Below, in pieces: positions 26,924-36,737 of a DNA stretch of 57,050 nucleotides. The translations under genes and the position numbers were made by a program. Within the stretch, counting starts at the first letter, position 1. The number at the start of each line of letters is the position of its first letter. The notes beneath the pieces are model-generated. The model saw nothing but the letters and a program-made list of their open reading frames with translations. It was not told the DNA's origin and searched no databases. This DNA is from Shewanella surugensis (GTDB lineage: Bacteria; Pseudomonadota; Gammaproteobacteria; Enterobacterales; Shewanellaceae): contig NZ_JAKIKS010000023.1 in assembly GCF_023284005.1 (NCBI RefSeq), forward strand, positions 1 to 57,050. Reading direction: 5' to 3'.

Positions 26924-27997
26924 ATGAAAAGAATAGCCATTTTCTGCTATAACCTGTTTGCAAATGGAACCGTTAAAATAGCCCTCACTCAAGCTGAAAT
27001 ATTACAAGAAGCAGGGCAGGAAGTTCATTTATTTATCTTTAATCCAGGTGGAGATTTCATTCCCCCCACGAATGTAAACATTCATTATGTTTTTGATGAA
27101 AATAATCTGTCACTAAAAAGCCAACAAACCAAATTACAGCACTATGTGAGAGAACAAGAAAAAATAACAGGCCCATTCTCTCTATTCTTAAGCAACTCTA
27201 CTGATTGCGATCTTATCGTGAGTGGATGTGACTTCACCCCTTGTTACTATTTCTGTCATTGCGCTCTTAAGCAAGAACTGCTTATGGAGCTCAAACGGGG
27301 ACCTTTTCATTTTTTTAGACGCTGGAAAAAAGCGAAAGCCCTCATTGGAAAAAATATCATTACGGTTTCCAATGGCATTGCTGATGAACTTAAAAACACG
27401 ACTTGGTTAAAACCCAAAAGTGTCCAAGCAATTTACAATCCATTCAAGATTGACACTATCCTAGCCAAGTCAAAACTGGAAATTGATGAAATACCAGTAG
27501 AGCCTTATATGATCCATATTGGTCGTGTCACACGTCAAAAACGCCTCGATATTCTTTTTCAAACTATCAAGTTGATGCCCAATGCCCCCAAATTAGTACT
27601 ATTAACTAATCGACCTAAACGCGCGCTAAAACTGGCTGAAAAGTACGGAGTCGCCGACCGGATCATCACACCTGGATTCCAAGAAAATCCATATGCATGG
27701 ATTGCCCGCGCTCAAATTATGCTACTCAGCTCCGACTTTGAAGGACTACCTACAGTATTAATAGAATCTCTTATTTGTAAAACCCCAGTTGTGAGCACTG
27801 ATTGCCCACACGGGCCTAACGAAATATTAACCGGTAAGCTTAGCCAATATTTAGTGCCACGCAGAGAACCCAAATTGCTAGCAGAAAAAGCGCTTGTCTG
27901 TTTGCAGTCACTACCTGACGTCAGTCAAGCAGTGATCCTAGAAAAAGTGAAGAGTGATTACATCGCCAATCAATATTTGGCTCTATGTGAGAAATAA
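26924..27997 (+). CDS. GT4-family glycosyltransferase, probable LPS core/O-chain enzyme
   Basis: The 357-residue protein has a GT-B fold: an N-terminal Rossmann half starting MKRIAIFCYNLFANGTVKIAL (acceptor side) and a C-terminal half with HIGRVTRQKRLDIL, SSDFEGLPTVLIES and TPVVSTDCPHGPNEIL, the GT4 donor-binding region with the EX7E-like glutamates. It is clearly a paralogue of the gene at 29276-30364 and lies on the opposite strand to most of the block. The sugar is not predictable. An A-rich leader and a bidirectional terminator delimit it as a single-gene unit. Confidence 0.9.
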   Translation: MKRIAIFCYNLFANGTVKIALTQAEILQEAGQEVHLFIFNPGGDFIPPTNVNIHYVFDENNLSLKSQQTKLQHYVREQEKITGPFSLFLSNSTDCDLIVSGCDFTPCYYFCHCALKQELLMELKRGPFHFFRRWKKAKALIGKNIITVSNGIADELKNTTWLKPKSVQAIYNPFKIDTILAKSKLEIDEIPVEPYMIHIGRVTRQKRLDILFQTIKLMPNAPKLVLLTNRPKRALKLAEKYGVADRIITPGFQENPYAWIARAQIMLLSSDFEGLPTVLIESLICKTPVVSTDCPHGPNEILTGKLSQYLVPRREPKLLAEKALVCLQSLPDVSQAVILEKVKSDYIANQYLALCEK

Positions 27998-28058
27998 TGG
28001 TCACTATCTGAGAGCCTGATCTTTCAAAATTATTCCTGAAGCTGTGTATTTTAAACTC

Positions 28059-28094
28059 AAAAAAGGCCATATTCTAGAGAATATGGCCTTTTTT
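28059..28094. terminator. Bidirectional rho-independent terminator between convergent LPS genes
   Basis: AAAAAAGGCCATATTC and its reverse complement GAATATGGCCTTTTTT form a 16-bp stem with a minimal loop. A runs on the left and T runs on the right make it work in both directions, for the glycosyltransferase gene on its left and the leftward gene on its right. Confidence 0.9.
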
Positions 28095-28112
28095 CCATCA
28101 TCAATCTAAACG

Positions 28113-29198
28113 CTATAACTTCCAATATTTTAGTTTTTTCCTCATTTTAAAGTGACGAATAAAATTCAATGGCTTAGCCTTTAAGTCAGTCACCCCTTTC
28201 TCTATCAAATCATCAGCAGCATTGAGCACCCTTTGACTCGATAACCCATCTCTTTTAGGATGCATATCAGTACAATAACGTTCAATATTAAGCATCAATT
28301 CATTGGGGCGGAGTAAAGCCTGTTTTAAGGCTGCCTCTATTTCACTGACATCATTGATATGAACAAGGTAATCACTCTGTGTACTGTTATTAAAAGCCAC
28401 AACAGGTTTTCCTTGCAAAAGAAACATAATCATTACTGACGAAGTATCACAAAGCATCACATCTGCCGCTTGAAGCACTGGTAATACATCATCAGTTTCA
28501 ACAAAAGTTAGATTATCATTCTCAAGAGATTTGTATTTATCAATGACCTGTTGATCCATTTTAGGGTGAAATTGGATTAACCAACGATAATCCTCTTTCA
28601 TCGATAATGTCTTAATTTGTTCAAATATGGTCGATGCACAAGAGAAGCGTCTTGAAAAGGTTGAACACAATAATACCGTTGGACGCTTATCTTCTTCATT
28701 TTTATACGGATTATCTCGTTCTGATTGAAACATAGGATCCAATGCTGACCAACCTGTTTCGACTACCTTACAAGTACCTGATTTATTTGCTAAATAGGTA
28801 AAAGTAAACGTTGTGGCGGGTCCCTGCGTACAATATAAATCAAAACAAGAACGAATTTTAAAATGACTATCTGTACCGTTACGAAACATTTTTCCCGCAT
28901 TAAAGCCATGAAAAACACAAATTTTAATACCAGGAATAAAATAGGGCACAAGATTACCAGGCACAAATACCGCATCAGGCTTCCAGCGCTTTACCTCATC
29001 AATCGTATTTAAACGCCGCTCTGAAGCCATTATAAATGCGGGATCGACCTCGTTGCCTTCTAAAAACCAGCACACTTCGTCTCCACGCTTTAAGCTAACG
29101 TCTTGTAATGGTCTCAAAATAGCATATGAATAATTCTGCGCTATATAAAAAAGATAACGCTTTTTACCTTGTCCCAAAACCCTCTCCTTTGCACTCAA
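28113..29198 (-). CDS. CDP-glycerol glycerophosphotransferase-like protein
   Basis: The 361-residue protein has a GT-B-like fold with VCFHGFNAGKMF-type and LIQFHPKMDQQVIDKYKSL blocks and the conserved VMLCDTSSVMIMFLLQGKPVVAFNNS segment, typical of the Glyphos_transf (TagF/TagB-like) superfamily. Such genes occur in LPS/capsule loci of Gram-negatives, where the transferred group may be glycerol phosphate or another phospho-sugar. No membrane span is present; it likely works at the inner leaflet. It lies about 75 bp after the GT4 gene upstream and is the last gene of the leftward LPS unit. Confidence 0.82.
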   Translation of the reverse strand: MSAKERVLGQGKKRYLFYIAQNYSYAILRPLQDVSLKRGDEVCWFLEGNEVDPAFIMASERRLNTIDEVKRWKPDAVFVPGNLVPYFIPGIKICVFHGFNAGKMFRNGTDSHFKIRSCFDLYCTQGPATTFTFTYLANKSGTCKVVETGWSALDPMFQSERDNPYKNEEDKRPTVLLCSTFSRRFSCASTIFEQIKTLSMKEDYRWLIQFHPKMDQQVIDKYKSLENDNLTFVETDDVLPVLQAADVMLCDTSSVMIMFLLQGKPVVAFNNSTQSDYLVHINDVSEIEAALKQALLRPNELMLNIERYCTDMHPKRDGLSSQRVLNAADDLIEKGVTDLKAKPLNFIRHFKMRKKLKYWKL

Positions 29199-29275
29199 TC
29201 TTTGATCATACTCAATAACAAGTTGGCTTTAACGCTCCATCGTTTTTCATCCATATCCTTTTTACTCAACCATAA

Positions 29276-30364
29276 CTAGTTAGCGAACTCGAGATACTGC
29301 TTGGCAATCTCACTCGCTTTAACTTTAGATAATATCTCTATATGAGTCAGATCAGGCGGCGACAATACCACTTTATCTAATTTTTGCGCCAATAATACAG
29401 GGTTTCTACGTGGCACTAAGAAATCGGCTAAACTTCCCGTTAAAATTTCTTTCGGTCCATGGGGACAATCGGTACTGACGACAGGTGTGCCACAGATTAA
29501 AGCTTCGACAAGTACCATACCAAACCCTTCAAAATCTGAATTTAATACCAACCCCTTTGCCTGCTTTATCCAAGGAAAAGGATTAATTTCAAATCCTCTA
29601 ATGATGACTCTATCTTCAACGTTCAATTTGCGCGCGAGTTTTCTCGCTTTATGCGGTTTATGACACAATACCACTACTTTTATCGGTTGTTTCATTTGAG
29701 CGATAGCAGCAAATAACACATCATGCCTTTTTTGTTTTACAAAACGACCAATATGAATTAAATAATCTTCTTTCGGTAATTCATTCTGTTGCTCTTGGGC
29801 AAGTGCAGTGATCGTGTCAAATTCAAAAGGATTGTAAATGGTCTGTAAAGAAGCCGGATGAATACGTTTCTTCGCCACAATTTCGTCAGCGATGCCTTTA
29901 GACACTGTGATTAACACCTGACCATTTAACACTTTCTTGGCCCTTAACTTTTTAAAGTACGCAAAAGGCCCCATTTTTGCGTGACGCCGCAACTCTTCTT
30001 CAACGGAGGCATGCACGACAACACATAAGGAGCGAACGTGCGCTTTGACCATAAGATAATTTGTTAAGTCTAAATTAGATATGAATAAACCAAATTCGCC
30101 GACATTCGACTCAATATTTTGTATTCTGGCTTTTAAATGCTTAACGGCTTTTCCTAAGCGTAAATGGCGCAATAATTGACGATCTTTCCCTGCAAAACAC
30201 ACATGCAGACTCACCGATCTAGGCACTTCATAGTCCACATTATCTTTCATCACCAAAAAATGTACTTCATGACCCATAGCGACAAACTCTTGCGCTAAGG
30301 TCAGCATAACTTTCTCTGCTCCACCACCCACTAAATGATCAATAGCTATTGCAATACGCATCAT
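29276..30364 (-). CDS. GT4-family glycosyltransferase, LPS core
   Basis: The 362-residue GT-B enzyme starts MMRIAIAIDHLVGGGAEKV, the usual LPS transferase opening with the GG.EK motif. Its C-terminal half has HIGRFVKQKRHDVL, NSDFEGFGMVLVEALICGTPVVSTDCPHGPKEIL, matching its paralogue at 26924-27997 nearly word for word in this segment. The ATG overlaps the stop of the gene upstream as ATGA, indicating translational coupling. Donor and acceptor are unknown. Confidence 0.92.
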   Translation of the reverse strand: MMRIAIAIDHLVGGGAEKVMLTLAQEFVAMGHEVHFLVMKDNVDYEVPRSVSLHVCFAGKDRQLLRHLRLGKAVKHLKARIQNIESNVGEFGLFISNLDLTNYLMVKAHVRSLCVVVHASVEEELRRHAKMGPFAYFKKLRAKKVLNGQVLITVSKGIADEIVAKKRIHPASLQTIYNPFEFDTITALAQEQQNELPKEDYLIHIGRFVKQKRHDVLFAAIAQMKQPIKVVVLCHKPHKARKLARKLNVEDRVIIRGFEINPFPWIKQAKGLVLNSDFEGFGMVLVEALICGTPVVSTDCPHGPKEILTGSLADFLVPRRNPVLLAQKLDKVVLSPPDLTHIEILSKVKASEIAKQYLEFAN

Positions 30365-31443
30365 GTCGTCCCCAACTTCTCACCTAATAAACGCTCTATT
30401 TCTTTTAGGCCGATATCTAGCCCATTAACGCACTCACATAAAGACAAAGATTGATGTTGTTTGTTCAATCTCTCGACCTTTATTAACCTTATCGTTCCAT
30501 CTACAATACTTTCTACATTACACTCACTCGCCACAGCTAAATCATGAACCTTACAAACATTCAATCGATAGTGTTGATCTTTTGATACTGCAACGGTCAA
30601 TACTGGCTTTTTTAATGCTATAGCCTGTAATAACGTATCACCACCACTTAATACCGCCGCTTTAGCCGCACTCAACAAATTAATAAAATCCCCATGCTGC
30701 ATACTTTTAACGCTAATAACCCCCTCATAACAAGGTAATTTTTTAGGATAGTTATCCCCGAAAACCATTAAACAAGGCAATTGTGTTTGTGCGTAAATTT
30801 GCTTTGCAGCCAACGCCAGTTCATCAGCCGCATATCCCTTGTTTAATTGATGCCCGCCAGAACCTGCATTAAAAATAAGGTACTCATTTTCAATCAACTG
30901 ATATTTACTAAGCTGTTCATTTTTCTTTGTTTTATTGGGATTAATAAAAATGGGTCCCGTCACTATCGGTTCCATACGATTAATCAACTTTAGCTTAAGC
31001 TTATCAAACCAGTTTATCGGACTGATCATAAATTTAGGCTGAACAACCCAATGACTATCAGTCATTATCGCACGACGAATTCTCATTCCTCGACTACGTT
31101 TTCGCTTATGTTGGCTCAAAAAGATCACTTTAGCCCCCAATTGTTGGGCATGCTCTAATTGAGACCGTCTACCTGACGCATCAAATAAAACCACATCAGG
31201 TAAAAAATCAGACATTAACAGATTAACTTCTTTAACACGTTTAGTCGGAGTGTCATCAATCAACTTAACAGGATGATGACATGTACTTGCATAGGGAGCA
31301 TGCCGACTCAAAATGAAGCAAATATGAGCATCGGGCCTACGTCGCTTCACTTCATCTGCAATAATTAAAGAACGCATATACTCGCCCATCCCTTCAGCCG
31401 AAGAAACTGGTATAAACAATAGCTTAGGAGTTGAAATATTCAT
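30361..31443 (-). CDS. MurG/GT28-like glycosyltransferase-type protein, LPS locus
   Basis: The 360-residue protein begins with a nucleotide-sugar transferase-like Rossmann strand (KLLFIPVSSAEGMGEYMRSL), and the C-terminal half has LIFNAGSGGHQLN and AAVLSGGDTLLQAIALKKPVL, resembling the donor-binding and GG motifs of MurG/GT28 enzymes. The family is only distantly similar and I cannot name a specific activity. It overlaps the next gene by four bases and follows the heptosyltransferase-like gene by about 45 bp, so it is part of one leftward operon. Confidence 0.75.
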   Translation of the reverse strand: MNISTPKLLFIPVSSAEGMGEYMRSLIIADEVKRRRPDAHICFILSRHAPYASTCHHPVKLIDDTPTKRVKEVNLLMSDFLPDVVLFDASGRRSQLEHAQQLGAKVIFLSQHKRKRSRGMRIRRAIMTDSHWVVQPKFMISPINWFDKLKLKLINRMEPIVTGPIFINPNKTKKNEQLSKYQLIENEYLIFNAGSGGHQLNKGYAADELALAAKQIYAQTQLPCLMVFGDNYPKKLPCYEGVISVKSMQHGDFINLLSAAKAAVLSGGDTLLQAIALKKPVLTVAVSKDQHYRLNVCKVHDLAVASECNVESIVDGTIRLIKVERLNKQHQSLSLCECVNGLDIGLKEIERLLGEKLGTT

Positions 31444-31487
31444 GATGCACTCTTAGTCCTTGAGTAAAATAAAAAGATGTAAACCCG

Positions 31488-32528
31488 TCATAGAGCCAGA
31501 TCATAAATTAAAGCATCCATGTACTGGATCACCTCTGCCACGGTTATCATTTCCATTAAATGCTCTCCTTTAGCACGAGCTCCCCACGCGACAGGTCCTA
31601 ATTGTTGCACATTTATAGCCTTCTCATAAGCATTTATCACATGGTCAAGATAAAGATAGGGGCCCGTTCGATTAGGGTTTGAATGCGCATATAAACCGAT
31701 AACGGGTGTTTGCTGCGTCACCGCCATATGAGCAGGCCCAGTATCTGGTGCTAATACCAACTTAGCCCATTTTAATAAACCTAATAATTGCGTTAATGAG
31801 GTTTTACCCACATAATTTTCTATCTCCACATGCGAAAGTTGCTCAATCTCATGCGCTAACGCTTTCTCCAAAGGCGCTGGCCCCCCGCAAATAAAAACAC
31901 GAAAACCTTTATTTACCGCATGCTCTGCAATCGCTGCATAACGGGCCGCTAGCCAATTTCGTTCTGCCTTACTCGCTGAAGGACAAATAATAAAAATCTT
32001 ATCCTGACCAATCAATTTTTTAGCAAAAAGCGCATCGTCTTCCGAAATAGGAATATTCCATGTAGGCTGAATATTCGTCACTCCGACTGCGGTTGCAAAC
32101 CCCATAAAGCCATCAAGCACATGCGGCTCTTTTTGAGCTTCAATGCGATGATTAGTCACTAACCACTGCCCTTCTTTTGCCCTTTGACTGTCAAAACCAA
32201 CTCGCAATTTGGCTGAAATAGCGAAAGAGGCTAACGTGGCTCTCAATGCCACTTGCATGTGTAGTAACACATCAAATTTTCGTTTTCTTAACTGGGCACG
32301 CAATTGAAAATAGCTACGCCAACCTTGAGATTTATCAAAAATAACAAATTCAACGTTAGGTAAATATTTCAATAGTTGGTATTCAACTTTGCCTATCACC
32401 CAAGTTATCATTAAATCAGGGTAACGTCTCTGGATCGCCTGAAGCATAGCCACAGCGTGACACACATCACCAATAGCCGATAAACGTAACAAACATAAAG
32501 ATTCTGCTTTATCTAAATTTAAACTCAT
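31488..32528 (-). CDS. GT9-family glycosyltransferase (heptosyltransferase-like, WaaC/F type)
   Basis: The 346-residue protein has the GT9 hallmarks: LLRLSAIGDVCHAVAMLQAIQRRYP at the N-terminus, PSASKAERNWLAARYAAIAE for the donor pocket, and KLVLAPDTGPAHMAVTQQTPVIGLYAHSNPNRTGPY at the C-terminus. Heptosyltransferases I/II/III share these; which heptose it adds is not decidable. It heads the leftward LPS operon and is divergent from kdkA, with about 85 bp between starts. Confidence 0.92.
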   Translation of the reverse strand: MSLNLDKAESLCLLRLSAIGDVCHAVAMLQAIQRRYPDLMITWVIGKVEYQLLKYLPNVEFVIFDKSQGWRSYFQLRAQLRKRKFDVLLHMQVALRATLASFAISAKLRVGFDSQRAKEGQWLVTNHRIEAQKEPHVLDGFMGFATAVGVTNIQPTWNIPISEDDALFAKKLIGQDKIFIICPSASKAERNWLAARYAAIAEHAVNKGFRVFICGGPAPLEKALAHEIEQLSHVEIENYVGKTSLTQLLGLLKWAKLVLAPDTGPAHMAVTQQTPVIGLYAHSNPNRTGPYLYLDHVINAYEKAINVQQLGPVAWGARAKGEHLMEMITVAEVIQYMDALIYDLAL

Positions 32529-32612
32529 AAAATTCGCAGGTTATTTAACGCAATATGCCGATCTTAATGTAGAATGCACTCAGGTACCACGCTTTCACTA
32601 ATAATAATCCTT

Positions 32613-33326
32613 ATGCAATTAATAAAAACCGATGTTGGCTACATTGTCTTTAATGACGGGCTCCCAGAAAATCCATCCAAAAATTGGTTCAATATTGAAT
32701 ATTGGCGAGAGAATAAAGCGATAGTCGGTTCTTCTCAAGGCCGTTATACCACTTGGTTTATTCATCACTTAGGCGAGAATTGGGTCCTGCGTCATTATTA
32801 TCGTGGTGGCCTCATCGAAAAAATAAGCAGAGATCGATATTTATTTTGTGGCCTCAAAAGAACGCGTGCGATGGCTGAATTTAATTTACTCAATATTCTT
32901 TATCGCGAAAAATTTGCGGTACCTAAACCCATAGCCGCTAATATTATTCGACAAGGACTATATTATCGCGCCGATCTCATTATTGAACGCATCAATGATG
33001 CTGAAGATCTATTAGCTCGACTCGATAGAGCCTCCATGACCCAAGAAGAATGGTTCGCTTTAGGGCTATGCATTGCCCAATTTCATCAACGCGGTGTTTA
33101 TCATGCCGATCTGAACGCAAAAAACATTCTCTTAGACAAAAATAAATTCTACCTTATCGATTTTGACAGAGGAGAAATTAAAAAACCCCACTCAAGCTGG
33201 AAACAAGCCAATCTAAAACGTCTTCTCAGATCCTTTAATAAAGAAAAGGCTAAATCCTCTAAGCTTGCTTTCACCCTAAATAACTGGCAGCAATTACAGC
33301 AAGGTTATCAATCGATAAAACAATAG
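32613..33326 (+). CDS. kdkA: 3-deoxy-D-manno-octulosonic acid (Kdo) kinase
   Basis: From the ATG at 32613 the protein is 237 residues and aligns with Haemophilus KdkA from its first residues (MQLIKTDVGYIVF); the ATG 39 bases upstream is disfavoured for that reason. ALRHYYRGG-like LRHYYRGGLIEK, FAVPKPIAA, and the kinase catalytic loop YHADLNAKNILL with LIDFDRGE are diagnostic. It phosphorylates the first Kdo of lipid A-Kdo, which implies a single-Kdo, phosphorylated inner core. It lies convergent to waaA, 14 bp from its end. Confidence 0.95.
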   Translation: MQLIKTDVGYIVFNDGLPENPSKNWFNIEYWRENKAIVGSSQGRYTTWFIHHLGENWVLRHYYRGGLIEKISRDRYLFCGLKRTRAMAEFNLLNILYREKFAVPKPIAANIIRQGLYYRADLIIERINDAEDLLARLDRASMTQEEWFALGLCIAQFHQRGVYHADLNAKNILLDKNKFYLIDFDRGEIKKPHSSWKQANLKRLLRSFNKEKAKSSKLAFTLNNWQQLQQGYQSIKQ

Positions 33327-33340
33327 TGCGATATCTGCCA

Positions 33341-34606
33341 TCATGACGACATAATGGCCTTAATCAGCTGCAAATGCTTATCTAACGCGCCCTTATTTTG
33401 TGCAACCACCTCTAAAGCGGCAGCACTGGCTTGCTGATAATTAACACCTTTTGAAAGATAATCGATTAACGCTGCCGATAAACTTTCAGCTGAATCAATA
33501 AACCGAAGTGCACCAGCCTCATTTAATAAATCAGCGATTTCAGCAAAATCCCAATAGTGAGGCCCCAATAAAACAGGTAATCCTAAAGCCGCTGGCTCTA
33601 ACGGATTGTGACCGCCATTTTCAATTAAAGTCCCACCAACAAAAGCTTGATCTGCGACGCCGTAGAAAGATAATAACTCACCCATGGTATCACCCAATAG
33701 CACTTGGGTCTTTGTTTCAACTTCAGCCTGCATACTACGCCGTATACCATCCAACTGACTTGTTTTAATAGCTGCAGCTGCTGCATTAAATTGCTCTGGG
33801 TGCCTAGGTACCATAATCAAGAGTGCGTTAGGTTGAACTAACAATAATTGCTTATGAGCATTAATAATGTCATCAAATTCACCTGGGTGCACGCTTCCCG
33901 CCACCCAAATGAAGCGTTCCTCTAACGTCAAGATTTGCCGTAAATCATCCGCTGCTTTTTGCTGTTGAGCTGCAATCTGCAAATCAAATTTCAAACTACC
34001 ACAAACATGTACCTTGCGACCCTCTACGCCTAACTCAACAAAGCGTTCGCTAATTAAGTCAGATTGAGTGACGATTAAATCTAACTTATCCAACATAGGT
34101 AACGTCAATTTAATACGCTTTCGATACTGTGTAGCCGATTTTTCCGATAACCTTGCATTGGCCAACATCAGCTTCGTATTCATTTTTGAGGCAAAATGCA
34201 CCAAATTGGGCCATAGCTCTGTTTCCATAATAATAAGATACTGAGGTTTTATTTGCTTAAGGAACCGATGGATACACACTGAAAAATCAAAAGGTAAATA
34301 GCAATGTTGAACAGTATCACCCAAGCCTTTGATCACTTCAGCTGACCCTGTTGGACTTGTCGTAGTGACGGTAATGCTTAATTCAGGATAATCTTGCTGA
34401 AGTTGACGAATTAAAGGTAAGGCGGCTAATGTCTCTCCCATTGAAACACTATGAATAAGTAAGTCTGTTTGACGAAGTCCTTTCATCCCAAAGCGCTCAT
34501 CCCATCGTTTACGGTAATCTTTACTCTTAAAAGATCGAACCATTAAATACACAATCACTAGCGGAAATAAGCAATATAAAAGTAAAGAATACAAAAAACG
34601 AGCCAT
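33341..34606 (-). CDS. waaA: Kdo transferase (3-deoxy-D-manno-octulosonic acid transferase)
   Basis: The start at 34606 (MARFLYSLLLYCLFP) is preferred to a GTG four codons earlier because WaaA proteins open this way with an N-terminal membrane anchor. The 421-residue protein includes HSVSMGETLAALPLI, TTTSPTGSAEVIK, LMETELWPNLV-like IIMETELWPNLVHFA, and GGHNPLEPAALGLPVLLGPHYWDF. It attaches Kdo from CMP-Kdo to lipid A at the inner membrane. Adjacent kdkA suggests that it adds one Kdo, as in Haemophilus. Confidence 0.96.
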   Translation of the reverse strand: MARFLYSLLLYCLFPLVIVYLMVRSFKSKDYRKRWDERFGMKGLRQTDLLIHSVSMGETLAALPLIRQLQQDYPELSITVTTTSPTGSAEVIKGLGDTVQHCYLPFDFSVCIHRFLKQIKPQYLIIMETELWPNLVHFASKMNTKLMLANARLSEKSATQYRKRIKLTLPMLDKLDLIVTQSDLISERFVELGVEGRKVHVCGSLKFDLQIAAQQQKAADDLRQILTLEERFIWVAGSVHPGEFDDIINAHKQLLLVQPNALLIMVPRHPEQFNAAAAAIKTSQLDGIRRSMQAEVETKTQVLLGDTMGELLSFYGVADQAFVGGTLIENGGHNPLEPAALGLPVLLGPHYWDFAEIADLLNEAGALRFIDSAESLSAALIDYLSKGVNYQQASAAALEVVAQNKGALDKHLQLIKAIMSS

Positions 34607-35016
34607 AGAATAAGTCACTCATGCTGAAAATAAACAATGATAGATCTAGCCACACTATTTGAACATATTCGCTTTAAAAATAATGAATTCAGTCGCGTGA
34701 CTAGTAAGAGTAACATAATATCTTTTTATAAAATAAAGGCACAGCATAGATCATTTCAACCGACACAGCTCTATCAAACTCAAATTCGATAAAACAGACA
34801 CAAAACAGTCGATTTAAAAACAAAAAGTTAAAACGATAAACTCAAAAAATCAGTTCAATACTATTGATATAAAACACTATTTGTAATTAGCAAATCTTTT
34901 ATTTACAACTGCTTTCAATTACCACATCTACATTCCACCAAAAAACGTCTATTATTTAACCTGCAACCATCAAAAAAATAAAAAGGATACGATCAATCTC
35001 TAAAGTTGGAGTCAAA
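34607..35016. other. AT-rich gene-free region upstream of the TetR pair
   Basis: About 410 bp without genes between divergent waaA and the first TetR gene. ATTTG-N7-CAAAT (34879-34895) is a small inverted repeat that could be an operator for the TetR proteins, but it is short. AAGG-type ribosome site and Lys-like A-runs precede the TetR start. Confidence 0.35.
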
Positions 35017-35697
35017 ATGAAAACTCGAGAACGCATCATTCAAGCCAGTTGGGAACTGTTCAATAAACATGGTGAACGCAATATCACCACTAATCACATT
35101 GCCGCCCATCTTAATATCAGCCCAGGTAACCTTTATTATCATTTTAGAAATAAAGAAGAAATTATCCGCTGTATTTTTAACCTCTACGAGCAACAGCTTC
35201 AAGAACATTTTCAACCTTATATCGCAGAAATTGTCGATGCTGAACTCTTTATCAGTTATTTTGATGCCTTATTTGATACCCTATGGGAATATCGATTCAT
35301 GTACAATAACTTAGCCGATATCCTAAGCCGAGATGAATCTCTTAAGACCAATTTTCAACTCTCTCAAAAACAATGGGCACAGCAATTGTGTCAGAACTAT
35401 ATTCAATTGCAACAAGATGGAATTTTAAACATTCACGAAGAAGAAATAGAACCGCTTGTCGACACGATCATTATGGTGGCTAATTTTTGGATAAGTTATA
35501 AATTTACCCAATCGTTATCCCCTATTGGTTCAATCAGCAAAGGCTCTTTATATGAAGGCATACTAAGGGTCTTACTATTAATGCAAAGGTACGCAGCTCC
35601 TGGGACTGAAGAAATATTTGAAAAAACGGCCGAATACTATCATTCTCAAGAAATGTCGAACAAATTAAGTCTAGAAACCCACGGTATAATGGAATGA
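35017..35697 (+). CDS. TetR/AcrR-family regulator, copy 1
   Basis: The 226-residue protein has an N-terminal helix-turn-helix (residues about 1-60: MKTRERIIQASWELFNKHGE, then NITTNHIAAHLNISPGNLYYHF) and a ligand-binding helical domain. GGAG eight bases before the ATG sets the start. It is a tandem paralogue of the next gene. TetR genes of this kind immediately upstream of kbl-tdh occur in related Shewanella as I recall; a role in threonine or fatty-acid control is only a guess. Confidence 0.9.
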   Translation: MKTRERIIQASWELFNKHGERNITTNHIAAHLNISPGNLYYHFRNKEEIIRCIFNLYEQQLQEHFQPYIAEIVDAELFISYFDALFDTLWEYRFMYNNLADILSRDESLKTNFQLSQKQWAQQLCQNYIQLQQDGILNIHEEEIEPLVDTIIMVANFWISYKFTQSLSPIGSISKGSLYEGILRVLLLMQRYAAPGTEEIFEKTAEYYHSQEMSNKLSLETHGIME

Positions 35698-35835
35698 ATT
35701 AACGTAAAAAAAATAAATAATTAAATACCTTAATCCCATTATATATTATGATTGTGACAAACAACATACCTTATCAACAAGCCGTTCTGCCTTAGTGTTT
35801 CAGGTATGTTAATGTTTAATTTATTAGGAATTTGC

Positions 35836-36510
35836 ATGAAAACCCGTGATAAAATCGTTCAGGCAAGCTTAGAGCTATTCAATAAGCATGGCGAAAGAAA
35901 TATCAGTACCAATCATATTTCAGCCCATTTAAATATGAGTCCTGGTAACCTTTACTACCATTTTCGTAATAAAGAAGACATTATCCGGTCTATATTTACA
36001 CTATATGAATCTGATATTATTAAAGATTTCAAGCCCTATCTCACTCAAGAAGTTAACAGCGAGTTATTGCTCAACTATTTCGATACTTTATTTAATATTC
36101 TTTGGAATTATCGATTTCTTTATAACAACTTGGCCGATATTCTCAGTCGTGATGAAGTACTAAAAGTCCGCTATCGACAAACCCAAGAGCAGGTGCTCAG
36201 TCGCTCAAATTACATCATTGCACAGCTTAAAGATGATGGTGTATTGATTATTGATGAAAGTGAAATAGCCCCTCTTGCGGATACCCTTAAATTAATGACC
36301 AGTTTTTGGGTAAGTTACAAATTAACCCAATCAAAATCACCTATCGGCTCCATTAGTAAAGCATCCTTATATGAAGGAGTACTACGGGTTTTACTTATTT
36401 TAAAAACCTATGCAGCCCCTAATTCGATCACAACTTTCGATAAATTAAAAGAGCATTATCAAGAACAAGTTACCTCATCTATCCAACCAGAAGATGAAAT
36501 AAAAGAATAA
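35836..36510 (+). CDS. TetR/AcrR-family regulator, copy 2
   Basis: From the ATG at 35836 (224 residues), chosen because AGGA lies seven bases upstream and the product then starts MKTRDKIVQAS in register with copy 1; an ATG ten codons earlier lacks a site. The helix-turn-helix residues are nearly the same as in copy 1 (NHISAHLNMSPGNLYYHFRNKE against NHIAAHLNISPGNLYYHFRNKE), while the ligand domain differs more. Both may bind overlapping operators but sense different ligands. It lies about 140 bp after copy 1. Confidence 0.9.
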   Translation: MKTRDKIVQASLELFNKHGERNISTNHISAHLNMSPGNLYYHFRNKEDIIRSIFTLYESDIIKDFKPYLTQEVNSELLLNYFDTLFNILWNYRFLYNNLADILSRDEVLKVRYRQTQEQVLSRSNYIIAQLKDDGVLIIDESEIAPLADTLKLMTSFWVSYKLTQSKSPIGSISKASLYEGVLRVLLILKTYAAPNSITTFDKLKEHYQEQVTSSIQPEDEIKE

Positions 36511-36737
36511 ACTTCTCCTCCCCGACTCATTGCGCTTTTAGTCAAATAATACAGGAAAATGGATCGGGGGAATATACTGCACATTGCTCCCCTTCGCTTG
36601 ATTAAATTTAGTCATCCAAAGAGCCTTCATTTCCTAAACTAAATAATTCACTAAAATAAAGCTGTAGAGCAGATCACTTTCCCGCTAAAATGTCGCCACG
36701 TTTAGATCAGCACTCATGCTCTCGAAGGAGAATAATA

